DNA from: Rahnella sikkimica
Lineage (GTDB): Bacteria; Pseudomonadota; Gammaproteobacteria; Enterobacterales; Enterobacteriaceae
Length of the DNA stretch: 64,000 nucleotides
Assembly (NCBI RefSeq): GCF_002951615.1
Contig: NZ_CP019064.1
Location: 62,001 to 126,000, forward strand
Direction of reading: 5' to 3'
The first letter of the stretch is position 1; every line of letters starts with the position of its first letter. A program made the position numbers and the translations under genes. This document shows positions 1 through 8,733 of this stretch, piece by piece. The notes below the pieces were generated by a model. The model did no database searches. It was not told the DNA's origin and saw nothing but the letters and a program-made list of their open reading frames with translations.

Positions 1-2031
1 ACACGCTCTTACACTACCCACAGCATGTCAGCCGCGACCCGTCTGAATCTTTCTCCGCGTGAAACGCCGCAGTCGGTCAGTGTTGTAACCCGTCAGCGCA
101 TGAATGATCAGAATATGACCTCCCTGGACGATGCCATGCGTCAGGTGACGGGTGTCAATGTGATTAACGAGAGTTCGTACCAGAGCCGCTACCAGTCACG
201 TGGCTTTACGATGGACAACATTCAGGAAGATGGTATCAGTTCCTCGTTTCAAAACAGCCTCGCGGGTATGGGATACGCCGAAGCGTCAACCGAATCGCCT
301 GATTTAGCGATTTACGACCATCTGGAAGTTTTACGCGGCGCATCCGGCCTGACTCAGGGCAGCGGTGAACCGGGCGGCACCGTCAATATGGTGCGCAAAC
401 GTCCTACATACGATTTTCGAACCTCATTGAGCGCCAGCGCAGGAAGCTGGGATAACTATCGCAGCGAAGTGGATATATCCGGCCCGCTCAATGACGATGC
501 TTCGCTGCGGGGGCGTCTGGTTGGGGTGCTGCAAAAAAAAGACAGTTTTACTGATTACGTAAACAGTGAACGTCAGGTGCTGTTCGGGACGATGGCCTAC
601 GACCTCACGCCACAGACCACTTTGACGACAGGCATTTCGTGGCAAAAAACTGACACGGTTCCCAATCTTTATGGTGTCCCGATGTCAACGGACTATTCCA
701 GTCTGAATCTTCCACGTTCGACGTTTCTGGGTGCCAGCTGGAATAATATCACCTTCGAGAAAACCAATGGCTTCGCCGAGCTTGAACATTATTTTGACAA
801 TGAGTGGGTTGCTAAAAGCTCGCTGAACTATACCTCCGCCAGTGCACAGGGGAAGTTCATCGGTGTTTACGGTAACGGCACGCAAGGCGTGAATGATTCT
901 GGCGATGCAAGACTCAACAACTACCTGCAACGGCACAACCGCAGCAGCCAGTACGGTCTAAACGTCAACCTTAGCGGCCCGTTTGAGTTTTTGAAACGCG
1001 AACATGAACTGGTACTCGGCGGCGACTATCAGAAAGAGAACTTCAGCAATTTATTCGGTTCACTAAGCAACACCAGTAAGGTGAATATTTACAGCTGGGA
1101 TCCGGAGAGTCTGAGTGAACCGGACTGGGATTATACGCGCCGTTATCAGTACAACGTCTATCAGCGCGGCCTGTATGCGACAACACGTCTGAGCCTCGCA
1201 AATGACTGGAAGCTGATCCTCGGCAGCCGTTACAGCGACTTCACCTACGACTCCTATTTCACTAACCTGACTACCGGCGCAATGACCGGGCACAGCAATT
1301 ACAAGGTGAAAGGTAAAACTATCCCTTACGGCGGCCTGCTGTGGGATTTCGCAAAAGATTACACCTGGTATTTAAGTTACTCTGAAATCTACAAGCCTCA
1401 GAGCACGCAGGACGCCAGCGGCAACTTCCTGCCGCCGGTCACCGGCAGCAATTACGAGACCGGTGTCAAAGGAGAATTCTTCGAGGGTGCGCTGAATGCC
1501 TCTATCGCCCTCTTCCGTATCATTCAGGAAAATAATGCCATGAGCGGGGTCGGCTGCGACGACTGCTATATCGCTGATGGCAAGGTCCAAAGTCAGGGGA
1601 TTGAGATGGAAGTATCCGGCCAACTGGCCGAAGGGTGGCAGGTTTATTCAGGGTATACGCTCAATAACAGTAAATATCTCGAAGCAGCCGACACGCAGAA
1701 AGGCACCAACTTCAGCAAACATACCCCACAACATCTTATCCGCGTCTACAACAGCTATCAGTTCCCGGGACGTTGGGAGAAATGGTCCGCAGGCGCAGGA
1801 TTAACGGCGCAGACGTCTACCACAACTAACTACGACGTTTCGCAGGGCGGTTATACGCTTTTCAATGCCAATATCGGCTATCAATACAACAAGCAAATAC
1901 GCCTGAGTCTGAATGGTAACAATCTGACGGACAAAGAGTATTACGTCGGCGTCTCCAACCGTCACCGTGGCGGTAACAATTTTTACGGAGACCCGCGTAA
2001 TTTCATGCTCAACGTGAAATGGGTTTACTAA
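1..2031 (+). CDS. TonB-dependent siderophore receptor (5' end outside window)
   Basis: This is an outer-membrane receptor that would import a ferric siderophore using TonB/ExbBD energy. The reading frame is open from base 1 (TRSYTTHS precedes the first Met at 25), so signal peptide and TonB box lie outside the window. The plug domain covers roughly the first 125 residues, with PQSVSVVTRQR, the RGF segment and the conserved LEVLRGASGLTQGSGEPGG. The rest is a beta-barrel with alternating aromatic strands. The end, with NLTDKEYYVGV and GDPRNFMLNVKWVY, is typical of FhuE/FpvA/FoxA-type receptors for hydroxamate or mixed siderophores. A strong terminator follows directly, then a YddA-type ABC gene in the same direction, a pairing like E. 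coli yddB-yddA. The family is clear; the ligand cannot be told. Confidence 0.93.
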   Translation, partial: TRSYTTHSMSAATRLNLSPRETPQSVSVVTRQRMNDQNMTSLDDAMRQVTGVNVINESSYQSRYQSRGFTMDNIQEDGISSSFQNSLAGMGYAEASTESPDLAIYDHLEVLRGASGLTQGSGEPGGTVNMVRKRPTYDFRTSLSASAGSWDNYRSEVDISGPLNDDASLRGRLVGVLQKKDSFTDYVNSERQVLFGTMAYDLTPQTTLTTGISWQKTDTVPNLYGVPMSTDYSSLNLPRSTFLGASWNNITFEKTNGFAELEHYFDNEWVAKSSLNYTSASAQGKFIGVYGNGTQGVNDSGDARLNNYLQRHNRSSQYGLNVNLSGPFEFLKREHELVLGGDYQKENFSNLFGSLSNTSKVNIYSWDPESLSEPDWDYTRRYQYNVYQRGLYATTRLSLANDWKLILGSRYSDFTYDSYFTNLTTGAMTGHSNYKVKGKTIPYGGLLWDFAKDYTWYLSYSEIYKPQSTQDASGNFLPPVTGSNYETGVKGEFFEGALNASIALFRIIQENNAMSGVGCDDCYIADGKVQSQGIEMEVSGQLAEGWQVYSGYTLNNSKYLEAADTQKGTNFSKHTPQHLIRVYNSYQFPGRWEKWSAGAGLTAQTSTTTNYDVSQGGYTLFNANIGYQYNKQIRLSLNGNNLTDKEYYVGVSNRHRGGNNFYGDPRNFMLNVKWVY

Positions 2032-2045
2032 GTTGAATCTTTTTT

Positions 2046-2085
2046 AAGCGCGTTAGCCAGCCACGCGGGTGGCTAACGCGCTTTT
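2046..2085 (+). terminator. Rho-independent terminator after the receptor gene
   Basis: A perfect 14-bp inverted repeat (AAGCGCGTTAGCCA and its complement, loop of 10) starts 14 bases after the receptor stop and ends in a short T run. A T run also precedes the hairpin, so it may work in both directions. It separates the receptor from the ABC gene and argues against a GTG at 2069 being that gene's start. Confidence 0.85.
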
Positions 2086-2134
2086 CTCGGACGCTTCCGG
2101 TACAACTAACCTGACACTTAATGCGATTTTATTT

Positions 2135-3802
2135 ATGCAAAGCTTGAAACAATTTTACCGGCTGATAGCCCCCTATTGGCTCCATCCCCGCGAGTGGTTT
2201 TCGTGGCTTTTGCTTTTGTTGCTGGTCTCTCTTACGTTAGGCGTGGTTTGGATCAGCGTGCAGTACAACAACTGGAGCCGTGCATTTTATGATGCCCTGA
2301 CTGACTACTTCCAGCATGCCTCGGTGGCCGGGTTGGCACTGCCTTATGCAGGATACACGGCACTTTTTGTAGTGTTCATAATCAGTACCAACTGGCTGAA
2401 AAAATTACTGATTATCCGCTGGCGACAAAAGATGACACTGCGATTTCAGTCAGCGTGGCTTAGGCAAAATAATCATTATCGTTTAAGTCTCAACAGTGAA
2501 CCCGATAATCCCGATCAGCGTATCGCCGAGGATATCCGGCTGCTGATTGAACAAAGCCTTGGACTGTTTTTGTCATTGTTAAAAAATACCACCGGTCTTT
2601 TCTCCTTTATTTTCATTTTATGGCAACTATCGGACACACTCAGCATCACCGTTCTCGGTCATACCATTACTCTCCACGGTTATTTAGTCTGGGTCGCTCT
2701 GGGGTATGCCACCATCAGCAGTGTTCTGGCGCACTGGATCGGACGGCCTTTGCATCAGCTCAATATGGATAAACAAAAAGCAGAAGCAGACTACCGTGCA
2801 GGCTTATTACGCATACGTGAAAACACCGAGCAGATTGCTTTATACCGGGGAGAGCGTGCCGAACTACGTCGAATGCATCATCACTTTTTAGCCATCGTTC
2901 ACAACTGGCAGCGATTGATGAAACGCGAGTTCAGACTGGATACCTTCACGACCACCTACTTTCGCCTGAGTCTGATGATTCCAATTTTTGCTGTATTGCC
3001 GCTGTATATTGCCAAAAAAATCTCTCTCGGTGGTGTAATGCAGGCACGTGCTGCTTTCGGATATGTGCTGGATGCTTTCGGCTGGTTTATCGATTCGTAC
3101 CGTCAGATTGTTACGTGGTCAGCAACGGTAGAAAGACTGTGGGTTTTCGAGCAAAACTTAAAGGAAATCCCGGCTAAAGCGATACGTTCACGGCAACCAG
3201 GACCACTGATATGCCAGGAACTGGTCGCCCGACACGCTTCGGGAACGCCACTTTTTAAACCGGTAAACCTGCGTTTACATGAAGGCGACACCCTCGCCAT
3301 TACAGGCGCCAGTGGTTGTGGAAAAACCACTCTTCTCAGAACCCTGTCCGGACTTTGGCCTTACAGCAGCGGACGCTGGATTTTACCAGCCGGAAAAAAT
3401 CTCTTTGTGCCACAAAAATCCTACTTGTCATACGATTCCCTGAAGCGTATTGCAAGCTATCCCGGGTTAGCGAAAATCAGTGACGAGCAGATAAAAATGA
3501 GTCTTGAGAAAGTGGGTTTAGGGCATTTTTCTTCTCAAATAAATCAAATAAAGCTCTGGCAGCGAGTGCTCTCCGGTGGAGAACAACAGCGCCTTTCTTT
3601 CGCACGTATATTGATAAACCGGCCAAAACTTATTTGCCTTGATGAATCCACAAGTCATCTGGACGATGAAACTGCGCTCCGTCTTATTAACCTTATCCGA
3701 GGTGAGTTGCCTGAAAGTATCATCCTCTTTATCAGTCACCAAAAATCCGTAACCAAATCATTTACAAAGCAATTAGAGGTTGAATTACATAAAGGAAAGT
3801 AA
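2135..3802 (+). CDS. ABC transporter, fused permease/ATPase of the YddA/SbmA-BacA-like type
   Basis: A half-transporter of about 555 residues with an N-terminal membrane domain of the ABC_membrane_2 type (hydrophobic segments within residues ~25-290) and a C-terminal ATPase. Visible motifs are Walker A GASGCGKTT (~391), signature LSGGEQQR (~478), Walker B LICLDES (~500) and the H-loop FISHQ (~531). The start is set at the ATG at 2135 (MQSLKQFYRL); an in-frame GTG at 2069 lies inside the upstream terminator. Family members move peptides, cobalamin or siderophore-like molecules across the inner membrane. The adjacent TonB receptor suggests a role in siderophore handling, but that is inference and direction of transport is unknown. 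A terminator follows. Confidence 0.88.
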   Translation: MQSLKQFYRLIAPYWLHPREWFSWLLLLLLVSLTLGVVWISVQYNNWSRAFYDALTDYFQHASVAGLALPYAGYTALFVVFIISTNWLKKLLIIRWRQKMTLRFQSAWLRQNNHYRLSLNSEPDNPDQRIAEDIRLLIEQSLGLFLSLLKNTTGLFSFIFILWQLSDTLSITVLGHTITLHGYLVWVALGYATISSVLAHWIGRPLHQLNMDKQKAEADYRAGLLRIRENTEQIALYRGERAELRRMHHHFLAIVHNWQRLMKREFRLDTFTTTYFRLSLMIPIFAVLPLYIAKKISLGGVMQARAAFGYVLDAFGWFIDSYRQIVTWSATVERLWVFEQNLKEIPAKAIRSRQPGPLICQELVARHASGTPLFKPVNLRLHEGDTLAITGASGCGKTTLLRTLSGLWPYSSGRWILPAGKNLFVPQKSYLSYDSLKRIASYPGLAKISDEQIKMSLEKVGLGHFSSQINQIKLWQRVLSGGEQQRLSFARILINRPKLICLDESTSHLDDETALRLINLIRGELPESIILFISHQKSVTKSFTKQLEVELHKGK

Positions 3803-3832
3803 ATGAGGTGACCTCAATCTTATGGACTCACG

Positions 3833-3858
3833 AAATGCCCGTTTAAGCGGGCATTTTT
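3833..3858 (+). terminator. Rho-independent terminator after the ABC gene
   Basis: AAATGCCCG and CGGGCATTT pair across a 6-base loop and are followed by Ts, 30 bases after the ABC stop codon. Confidence 0.85.
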
Positions 3859-4080
3859 GATTATGTATTAATCCTGACTTTTATTTCTTTTGAGATATCA
3901 GAATTCAAAAACTTCAGCCTGCATTAAAAGATAAAGTTACTTAAATAGTCTAATTTATTGGTGCACAACGATACGGCTAGTTTTATCGATATATCCGGAA
4001 CCGAAGTCACTCCGGGATATTTTAAATTAGGGTTAACTAGAGCAGATGAGCGGCACTATAGCCTGTGACTATGCGTTTTG

Positions 4081-5313
4081 TTAGCTGGCTTTAATCACTA
4101 TCTCGTCAGCCTCTGGCCAATTAACAGCTGGGAACGCATTAAGTGCCGGGGAAGCAAATAGTTCTCCCTGAAAATTAGAGATACCTGCTGCATCGAGCCA
4201 CATCCATTCCTCAGGTTTTATTATTCCTGTCGCGATCACAGAAATTTCCAACGAAGAACAAAATTTGATTATAGCCTGTACGATGGCTTGCTTTGGACCA
4301 CTCTTATGAACGTCACGGATAATACCCTGATCGACCATGATCTTCTCAGGTTGGAACCTTGTTAGCAGTAAAAGTCCTGCGGACCCCGAACCAAAATCAT
4401 CAATGGCCAAACGCATCCCAGAAGCCTTCAGCTGTTTAAGTACTTCAGCCAAGTTGTCATCTCGTGTTTTTTCACTATTTTCCGTAATTGCAATGACGAT
4501 TTGTTCGGCAACCAATCCTTGTTTTTCAATTTCTCCAAGCAAGGCTGTAATCGCATCAGGCACAGTTATCAGTGTCATTGGAAGAAATTTTAGTGTCAGA
4601 GTCTTATCACCAATACCCAATTTCTTTGCCACACTGATGGCGAGCTTCTGTGCTTCGAGGTCTGCCTCATAAATGTTCTTATGCGTTACTTTGGAATAAT
4701 AACTGATAGCAGACGCGCCGGCGGGCCCGCAAAGTGCACTTTCATAGGAAAGAATCTCTAAGCTAAGCGGATCAATAATTGGCTGAAAAGTAAACCCAAT
4801 GTCCTTCAAATCAGGCAAACTGACAACTTCAGGTGTTTTACAGATACCATCAGCTTGAAAAGACCAAACCTCGGCTTGAGGAATATCCAGATAATTATCC
4901 CTTTCCCTAGCTTGCACGAAAGTGCATAAAAACTGCAATGCTCGGTCATCATAGGTGAGACGATACTTCGAGGTTCCTTTATCCAGAACTGCCTGGAGGA
5001 CAAAATCTTCCGAATAACTCTGGAGATCAAAAATCTCCATTCCTACCTTGCCGAAGCGCCGTGCTGGAGCGTAATCACGCATTAATTCAACGACATTATG
5101 ATGGCGTGAGTCTGCACAAATGGTTTCAAATATGCTGGATACTGCCTTTTCCGGCCCCTCAAGTAACTGAAAAAAGTGGGTCCCATCAAAAAGCAGTATC
5201 CCAGTCACCGAAGACAACTCATTTTTACTGCTTGCATGCGAAATCATGCCCTCAAGGGATGAGGGAGAGAGACCTTCACAAATACGGCTGCGATAAATCA
5301 GCGTAGACAACAT
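4081..5313 (-). CDS. BLUF blue-light sensor joined to a degenerate EAL domain (BluF/YcgF-like)
   Basis: A 410-residue protein. Residues 1-~95 form a BLUF flavin photosensor: the Tyr of LIYRSR, an Asn in SSKNELSS, and the Gln of FFQLLEG are the expected flavin-contacting positions. From ~165 an EAL domain follows. Some catalytic signatures remain (ESAL in place of EAL, ITE, DDFGSG, Lys in EKIMVD). Others are lost: the Asn of the NLS motif is replaced in KFLPMTL, and AEGVE reads ATGII. This matches E. coli BluF, whose EAL domain does not cleave c-di-GMP but antagonises the repressor BluR, rather than the active BlrP1. E. coli bluF neighbours the ycgZ-ymgA-ariR-ymgC operon, and an ariR-like gene lies 2 kb away here. 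No BluR-like gene is next to it. Confidence 0.9.
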   Translation of the reverse strand: MLSTLIYRSRICEGLSPSSLEGMISHASSKNELSSVTGILLFDGTHFFQLLEGPEKAVSSIFETICADSRHHNVVELMRDYAPARRFGKVGMEIFDLQSYSEDFVLQAVLDKGTSKYRLTYDDRALQFLCTFVQARERDNYLDIPQAEVWSFQADGICKTPEVVSLPDLKDIGFTFQPIIDPLSLEILSYESALCGPAGASAISYYSKVTHKNIYEADLEAQKLAISVAKKLGIGDKTLTLKFLPMTLITVPDAITALLGEIEKQGLVAEQIVIAITENSEKTRDDNLAEVLKQLKASGMRLAIDDFGSGSAGLLLLTRFQPEKIMVDQGIIRDVHKSGPKQAIVQAIIKFCSSLEISVIATGIIKPEEWMWLDAAGISNFQGELFASPALNAFPAVNWPEADEIVIKAS

Positions 5314-5853
5314 AAAGTTTACCGAATACTTAAGTGATAGATTTTCAAAATAGCAGATAAATCTTGTTGAGGTAAAAATTTACAAGGGGGATAGTGTGTC
5401 GTTGTTAAGCTATAAATGCTTAACTAATACTTTAGAAACTCACCTAAAGTTATAAATGATCTAAGCTAGCCATGAATCCCAGCCAAAAAGTGTGTGCTTT
5501 GCACAGGTAAGTTGATTAAGAAACATTCAATTCAACTTTTTTGATACACCCTCCAAACCGTGAATAGGAAATGACACTTCGCGTTCGCACATGGTATTGC
5601 TACGGCTCATCTCTATCCCCATCGAAGTCAATCCTAATCATCTAAATAGAGCGAAAATAACAGTACTTTAAGATTCAAATGCGTAAGGCGAACGCCAGAG
5701 CCCTGCCCTTCCTATTGGCTTCCGAACTAGCCGCCTCTTTTATGCATTCAACTCATTTGCAGTAACTACGTAAGTTCTCTCAAATAGTTAATCACTTGAA
5801 CATGCAAGTATTAAGTCTTCTTGGCGGTTTAAATTCCCTATTATCAAATAGCG
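5314..5853. other. 540-bp intergenic region, no gene seen
   Basis: An AT-rich region between the divergently oriented promoter side of the BLUF gene and a small gene on the same strand. No open frame with a ribosome site, no RNA gene and no clear repeat was found. The BLUF promoter should lie within the first 150 bases. Confidence 0.5.
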
Positions 5854-6003
5854 CTAAAAGCTCTTTTTTGTTACCTCACGTCCACATGATGCACAGTTTA
5901 AGCTGAGAAAGTTTTCCTCAAAATCAAAAAACTCTGGTTGCTTAAGAAACTCGCATCTGCAGACATAACAACTAAAAAATTCAAGAAAATTGTCTGCATT
6001 CAT
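5854..6003 (-). CDS. Small cysteine-rich protein, possible zinc ribbon (49 aa)
   Basis: This frame begins ATG AAT GCA and encodes MNADNFLEFFSCYVCRC and ends NCASCGREVTKKSF. A strong AAGGGG stands about 7 bases before the ATG. It has two cysteine pairs, CYVC and CASC, 23 residues apart, the layout of a small zinc ribbon. It is divergent from the 60-residue gene at 6074, with 70 bp between starts. Family unknown; function not proposed. Codon use looks natural and the start context is good, but the gene is short and conservation cannot be tested here. Confidence 0.55.
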   Translation of the reverse strand: MNADNFLEFFSCYVCRCEFLKQPEFFDFEENFLSLNCASCGREVTKKSF

Positions 6004-6073
6004 TGCACACCCCTTTTTATGGTAGATTTAAGAGCAGGATAGAATTTGAATGTGTATTTCGGGGAGCAATACA

Positions 6074-6256
6074 ATGAACAAAGATGGTCAGTCAATCTTG
6101 CTAAAAGCGACACAAGGACAGTTATGCTCTGAGGATCGCTACAAAGGTAAGCAGGTCATTTCTGTCCTCGATGTTGCCCTTGATGTGATAAATGATTTAG
6201 AACAAGAAATAAATAGGTTGAACGCTATAATCCGACAGATTGAAGGCAAAAACTAA
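6074..6256 (+). CDS. Small protein of unknown function with a C-terminal helix (60 aa)
   Basis: The start is the ATG at 6074 (MNKDGQSILLK), 7 bases after GGGGAG; an in-frame start at 6050 lacks such a site. The C-terminal half (VLDVALDVINDLEQEINRLN) has hydrophobic residues spaced as in a coiled coil, suggesting oligomerisation. It was not recognised as a known family. Its position between a BLUF-EAL gene and an AriR-like gene suggests a regulatory connector peptide like those of the E. coli ycgZ-ymgABC locus, but this is context only. Confidence 0.55.
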   Translation: MNKDGQSILLKATQGQLCSEDRYKGKQVISVLDVALDVINDLEQEINRLNAIIRQIEGKN

Positions 6257-7374
6257 CCTACTCCCCATCAAAAAACACGCCAAGTATGGGCATAACTTAG
6301 AGTGTATAGAACAGCATTTAATGGCAAAACTCAAATACCGTAACAGTCAGTTTTATGTATTACGAATCCCTGATATGGTTAAGATGTTGTGATGAATCCC
6401 ACCTATGCGGTAGGGCATAAACAGCTAATTTCTTTCAGTTGTGCGGAAATGCGAACCATGGTTAGCTGGCCGACGGTTCACCGGGAGGCACCCGGCATCG
6501 CAACACAAAGCTTGTGGGTTTACCACGATTTATCTTTGAGTTACGAAAAGCTCTCTGCCATTTCACTAATTAAGCGTCTCGCAAATCCTAGCTAAGGTCA
6601 TCGACCTCTTTTACATACATTACCGTCATTTGAATGCATTGATGATTTTCGTCTGATGAGCGAGTAATTTGGCTACGCCTATAATCTTCTGTGGCAACTG
6701 CTTTGATGCTCTTTCTACTCTACTTGCGGGTATTGATAGATCTTAGATCTGAATTAGGAGAAATAATGATTTTTGCCGCGTAGTTTTTATGATGGTGTAC
6801 GCCACGACTGATGAACCGGATGATAGTTCATGCATTCAAAATGCGGAAAAGCAGTGCCCTATTTTTGTAATAACTGCTGGTGGTTAAAGTTTCAAATAGA
6901 GGAAGACAATTTCTAAGCCACAAGGGTAAACCGGCTAAACAGTTTTAGCTGAGTTTGTGCTGGGCAACCTAGAGAGAGTCATACCCTTCTCTCGAAGCTG
7001 CATCAGGAACTTACCCATTTACCCGAAAACGTCATGCAGTAAATTTTCTTACAAAGAACCCGTGTTAATGACGGGCTAAGTATCAAAGCTATCAATATTG
7101 CTCAATTTGGAAGGTAGTCACTCCGTCCACTTCAAAGATAAGCCAATACTCAGCGATTCACCACTTGACAGATAAAAAAAGAGCCCGTTGTTTAGGCGGG
7201 CTATATTCAAGGATTAGAATGCTAGTAGTCTTGGCAGACCTGCTGATCTTTTGTCAGCTGAACAAAGCATAGTTGGTATACTGATAGAGATTATTAATTT
7301 TTCTAAAGTAAAAATCCTAGGACAACTTTTCAGTTACATTAAGATGACTTTTTCCAGATCATCGGGAGGTTCTC
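6257..7374. other. 1.1-kb region without a supported gene
   Basis: No frame with a convincing ribosome site was found. A frame at 6389-6595 has neither family resemblance nor start signal. A small GC hairpin (CCGGG/CCCGG) lies near 6482, and a hairpin that would terminate minus-strand transcription lies at 7182. The stretch may hold decayed sequence or an untranslated RNA; nothing more can be supported. Confidence 0.5.
7171..7202 (-). terminator. Possible minus-strand terminator
   Basis: AGCCCG and CGGGCT pair across a 9-base loop. On the minus strand the hairpin is followed by a run of seven Ts (GATAAAAAAAG on the plus strand). No minus-strand gene has been found in the 170 bases that would feed it, so it may serve a small RNA or be a leftover. 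Confidence 0.4.
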
Positions 7375-7575
7375 ATGGATATTCCAAATCCAGTCTTTGA
7401 GGAAGCATGTAGGCTAATTGGGGAGTGCTGCGTAATGCTTGCGCAGAATGGGGAAGAAATCAGCCGTAACCGGATAGCATTAAGACTTGAACGAGTTCAA
7501 GAGTCGGCGATAACGATAACCGGTAGGCCGAATGATGCGCTGTGTCAGGCTATAGACAGACTTAAAGGTCTTTAA
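7375..7575 (+). CDS. AriR/YmgB-like biofilm/acid-stress connector protein
   Basis: A 66-residue helical protein (MDIPNPVFEEACRLIGE...). The layout of an acidic helix, G-x-CC-x-ML-x-NGEEISRNRI, and a closing LCQAIDRLKGL resembles the YmgB/AriR family, which are small dimeric regulators of biofilm, acid resistance and Rcs signalling in enterobacteria. GGGAGG stands 7 bases before the ATG. In E. coli, ariR is in the operon controlled by BluR-BluF; the BLUF-EAL gene 2 kb upstream here supports the assignment. The resemblance is by pattern only. No downstream partner gene is present before the LysR gene. Confidence 0.6.
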   Translation: MDIPNPVFEEACRLIGECCVMLAQNGEEISRNRIALRLERVQESAITITGRPNDALCQAIDRLKGL

Positions 7576-7749
7576 CTGCCCTAAGTGGGATAGTCTTATT
7601 GCCAATATATAGAAGCGGCGTAGCACTACGGTATTCTGATAGTTGTAAAGAAAATCCTGGGCCCGATTAGAGAATATTTGTGTACTTTTTCTCCATCAAC
7701 TAGAACCAAGCTTACCCTTTATGAGCATTCACTCAGTAACAGGAACTAC

Positions 7750-8658
7750 ATGAAACGTGATCTCCCCCCTACAGCCACATTGCGCACTTTCGAGGTCGCT
7801 ACCCGGCACATCACGTTTACGTCAGCCGCAGAGGAGTTATTCATTACGCAAAGTGCTGTCAGCCATCAGCTCAAAAATCTCGAGGAAATCTGGGGGCTGC
7901 AACTCTTTCAGCGAGGTAAAACTTTGCGCCTTACGCCTGCTGGCGCAGCCCTTGCCCCTTTGGTACGCGAATTCTTCAGTAAACTCGAAACCACACTTGT
8001 CGACCTGCGTGAACAAAATGGGCGTGTACGTTTGCGCGTCAGCACCACCTATTCTTTTGCGCTTAAGTGGCTGTTACCCCGCTTGCCTGACCTGGCTCTC
8101 CTACATCCGGAAATTCTGGTTACAATCGAAAACACCGATAACGCTATTAGATTCGCGAGCGGAGATGCCGATTTGGCAATCCGTTTTGGGAACGGTAATT
8201 ATCCTGCGCTACATTCAGAGTTTATGTTCCGTGAACAGCTCTTTCCGGTGGCAAGCCCTTCCCTTTTACAGCGTTTTGGTATTCCAAATGTCCCTGGCGA
8301 ATTGTTACGTTACCCGCTCCTTACTCGTGACGGTGCTGACCTGGTACCAAAATGGGACACATGGTTCAAGAAAGTGGGCATCAATACGGATGTACTCCAC
8401 GAGAATGTGCGCTTCGCTGACACCAATATGACTATTGAAGCAGCCTTACTAGGCCAGGGCATTGCATTGGCGAGAAGCGGGCACGTTGAAAAAGAAATCC
8501 GTGAAGGAAGCTTGGTCCGATTATTTGACGTAATATTCCCCTCACCTGTTGCTTACTACTTGGTCTGTCCGGAAGGCACAGAAACTCAGCCGCATATACT
8601 TAAATTCCGCAACTGGCTTCTCGCTCAGTCACAGCAAGCTCAGCTTAGCTACAGTTAA
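7750..8658 (+). CDS. LysR-family transcriptional regulator (GcvA-like)
   Basis: The start is ATG 7750 (MKRDLPPTATLRTFE), with AGGA just upstream; an in-frame TTG at 7678 is less likely. The 302-residue protein has an N-terminal winged helix (LRTFEVATRHITFTSAAEEL, then TQSAVSHQLKNLEE) and a periplasmic-binding-like effector domain from ~90. The domain layout with PPTATLRTFE and the short TTYSFALKWLLPRL segment is typical of GcvA-type regulators. It lies 75 bp before a DMT transporter and a dehydropantoate-reductase-like gene in the same direction, so those are its likely targets. The inducer is unknown. Confidence 0.9.
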   Translation: MKRDLPPTATLRTFEVATRHITFTSAAEELFITQSAVSHQLKNLEEIWGLQLFQRGKTLRLTPAGAALAPLVREFFSKLETTLVDLREQNGRVRLRVSTTYSFALKWLLPRLPDLALLHPEILVTIENTDNAIRFASGDADLAIRFGNGNYPALHSEFMFREQLFPVASPSLLQRFGIPNVPGELLRYPLLTRDGADLVPKWDTWFKKVGINTDVLHENVRFADTNMTIEAALLGQGIALARSGHVEKEIREGSLVRLFDVIFPSPVAYYLVCPEGTETQPHILKFRNWLLAQSQQAQLSYS

Positions 8659-8733
8659 TGTATGAGCGTTTACTCATTCTTCAATGACAACAATTCACTT
8701 CAAATCGGGGCAGATGCTGTTTAGCATCAAGAC

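Noticed and set aside
2069..2134. 22-residue N-terminal extension of the ABC protein from a GTG
   Set aside because: The codons lie in the terminator hairpin and add no membrane or domain feature.
6389..6595. 68-codon frame in the long gap after the small coiled-coil gene
   Set aside because: No ribosome site, unnatural composition and no resemblance to a family.
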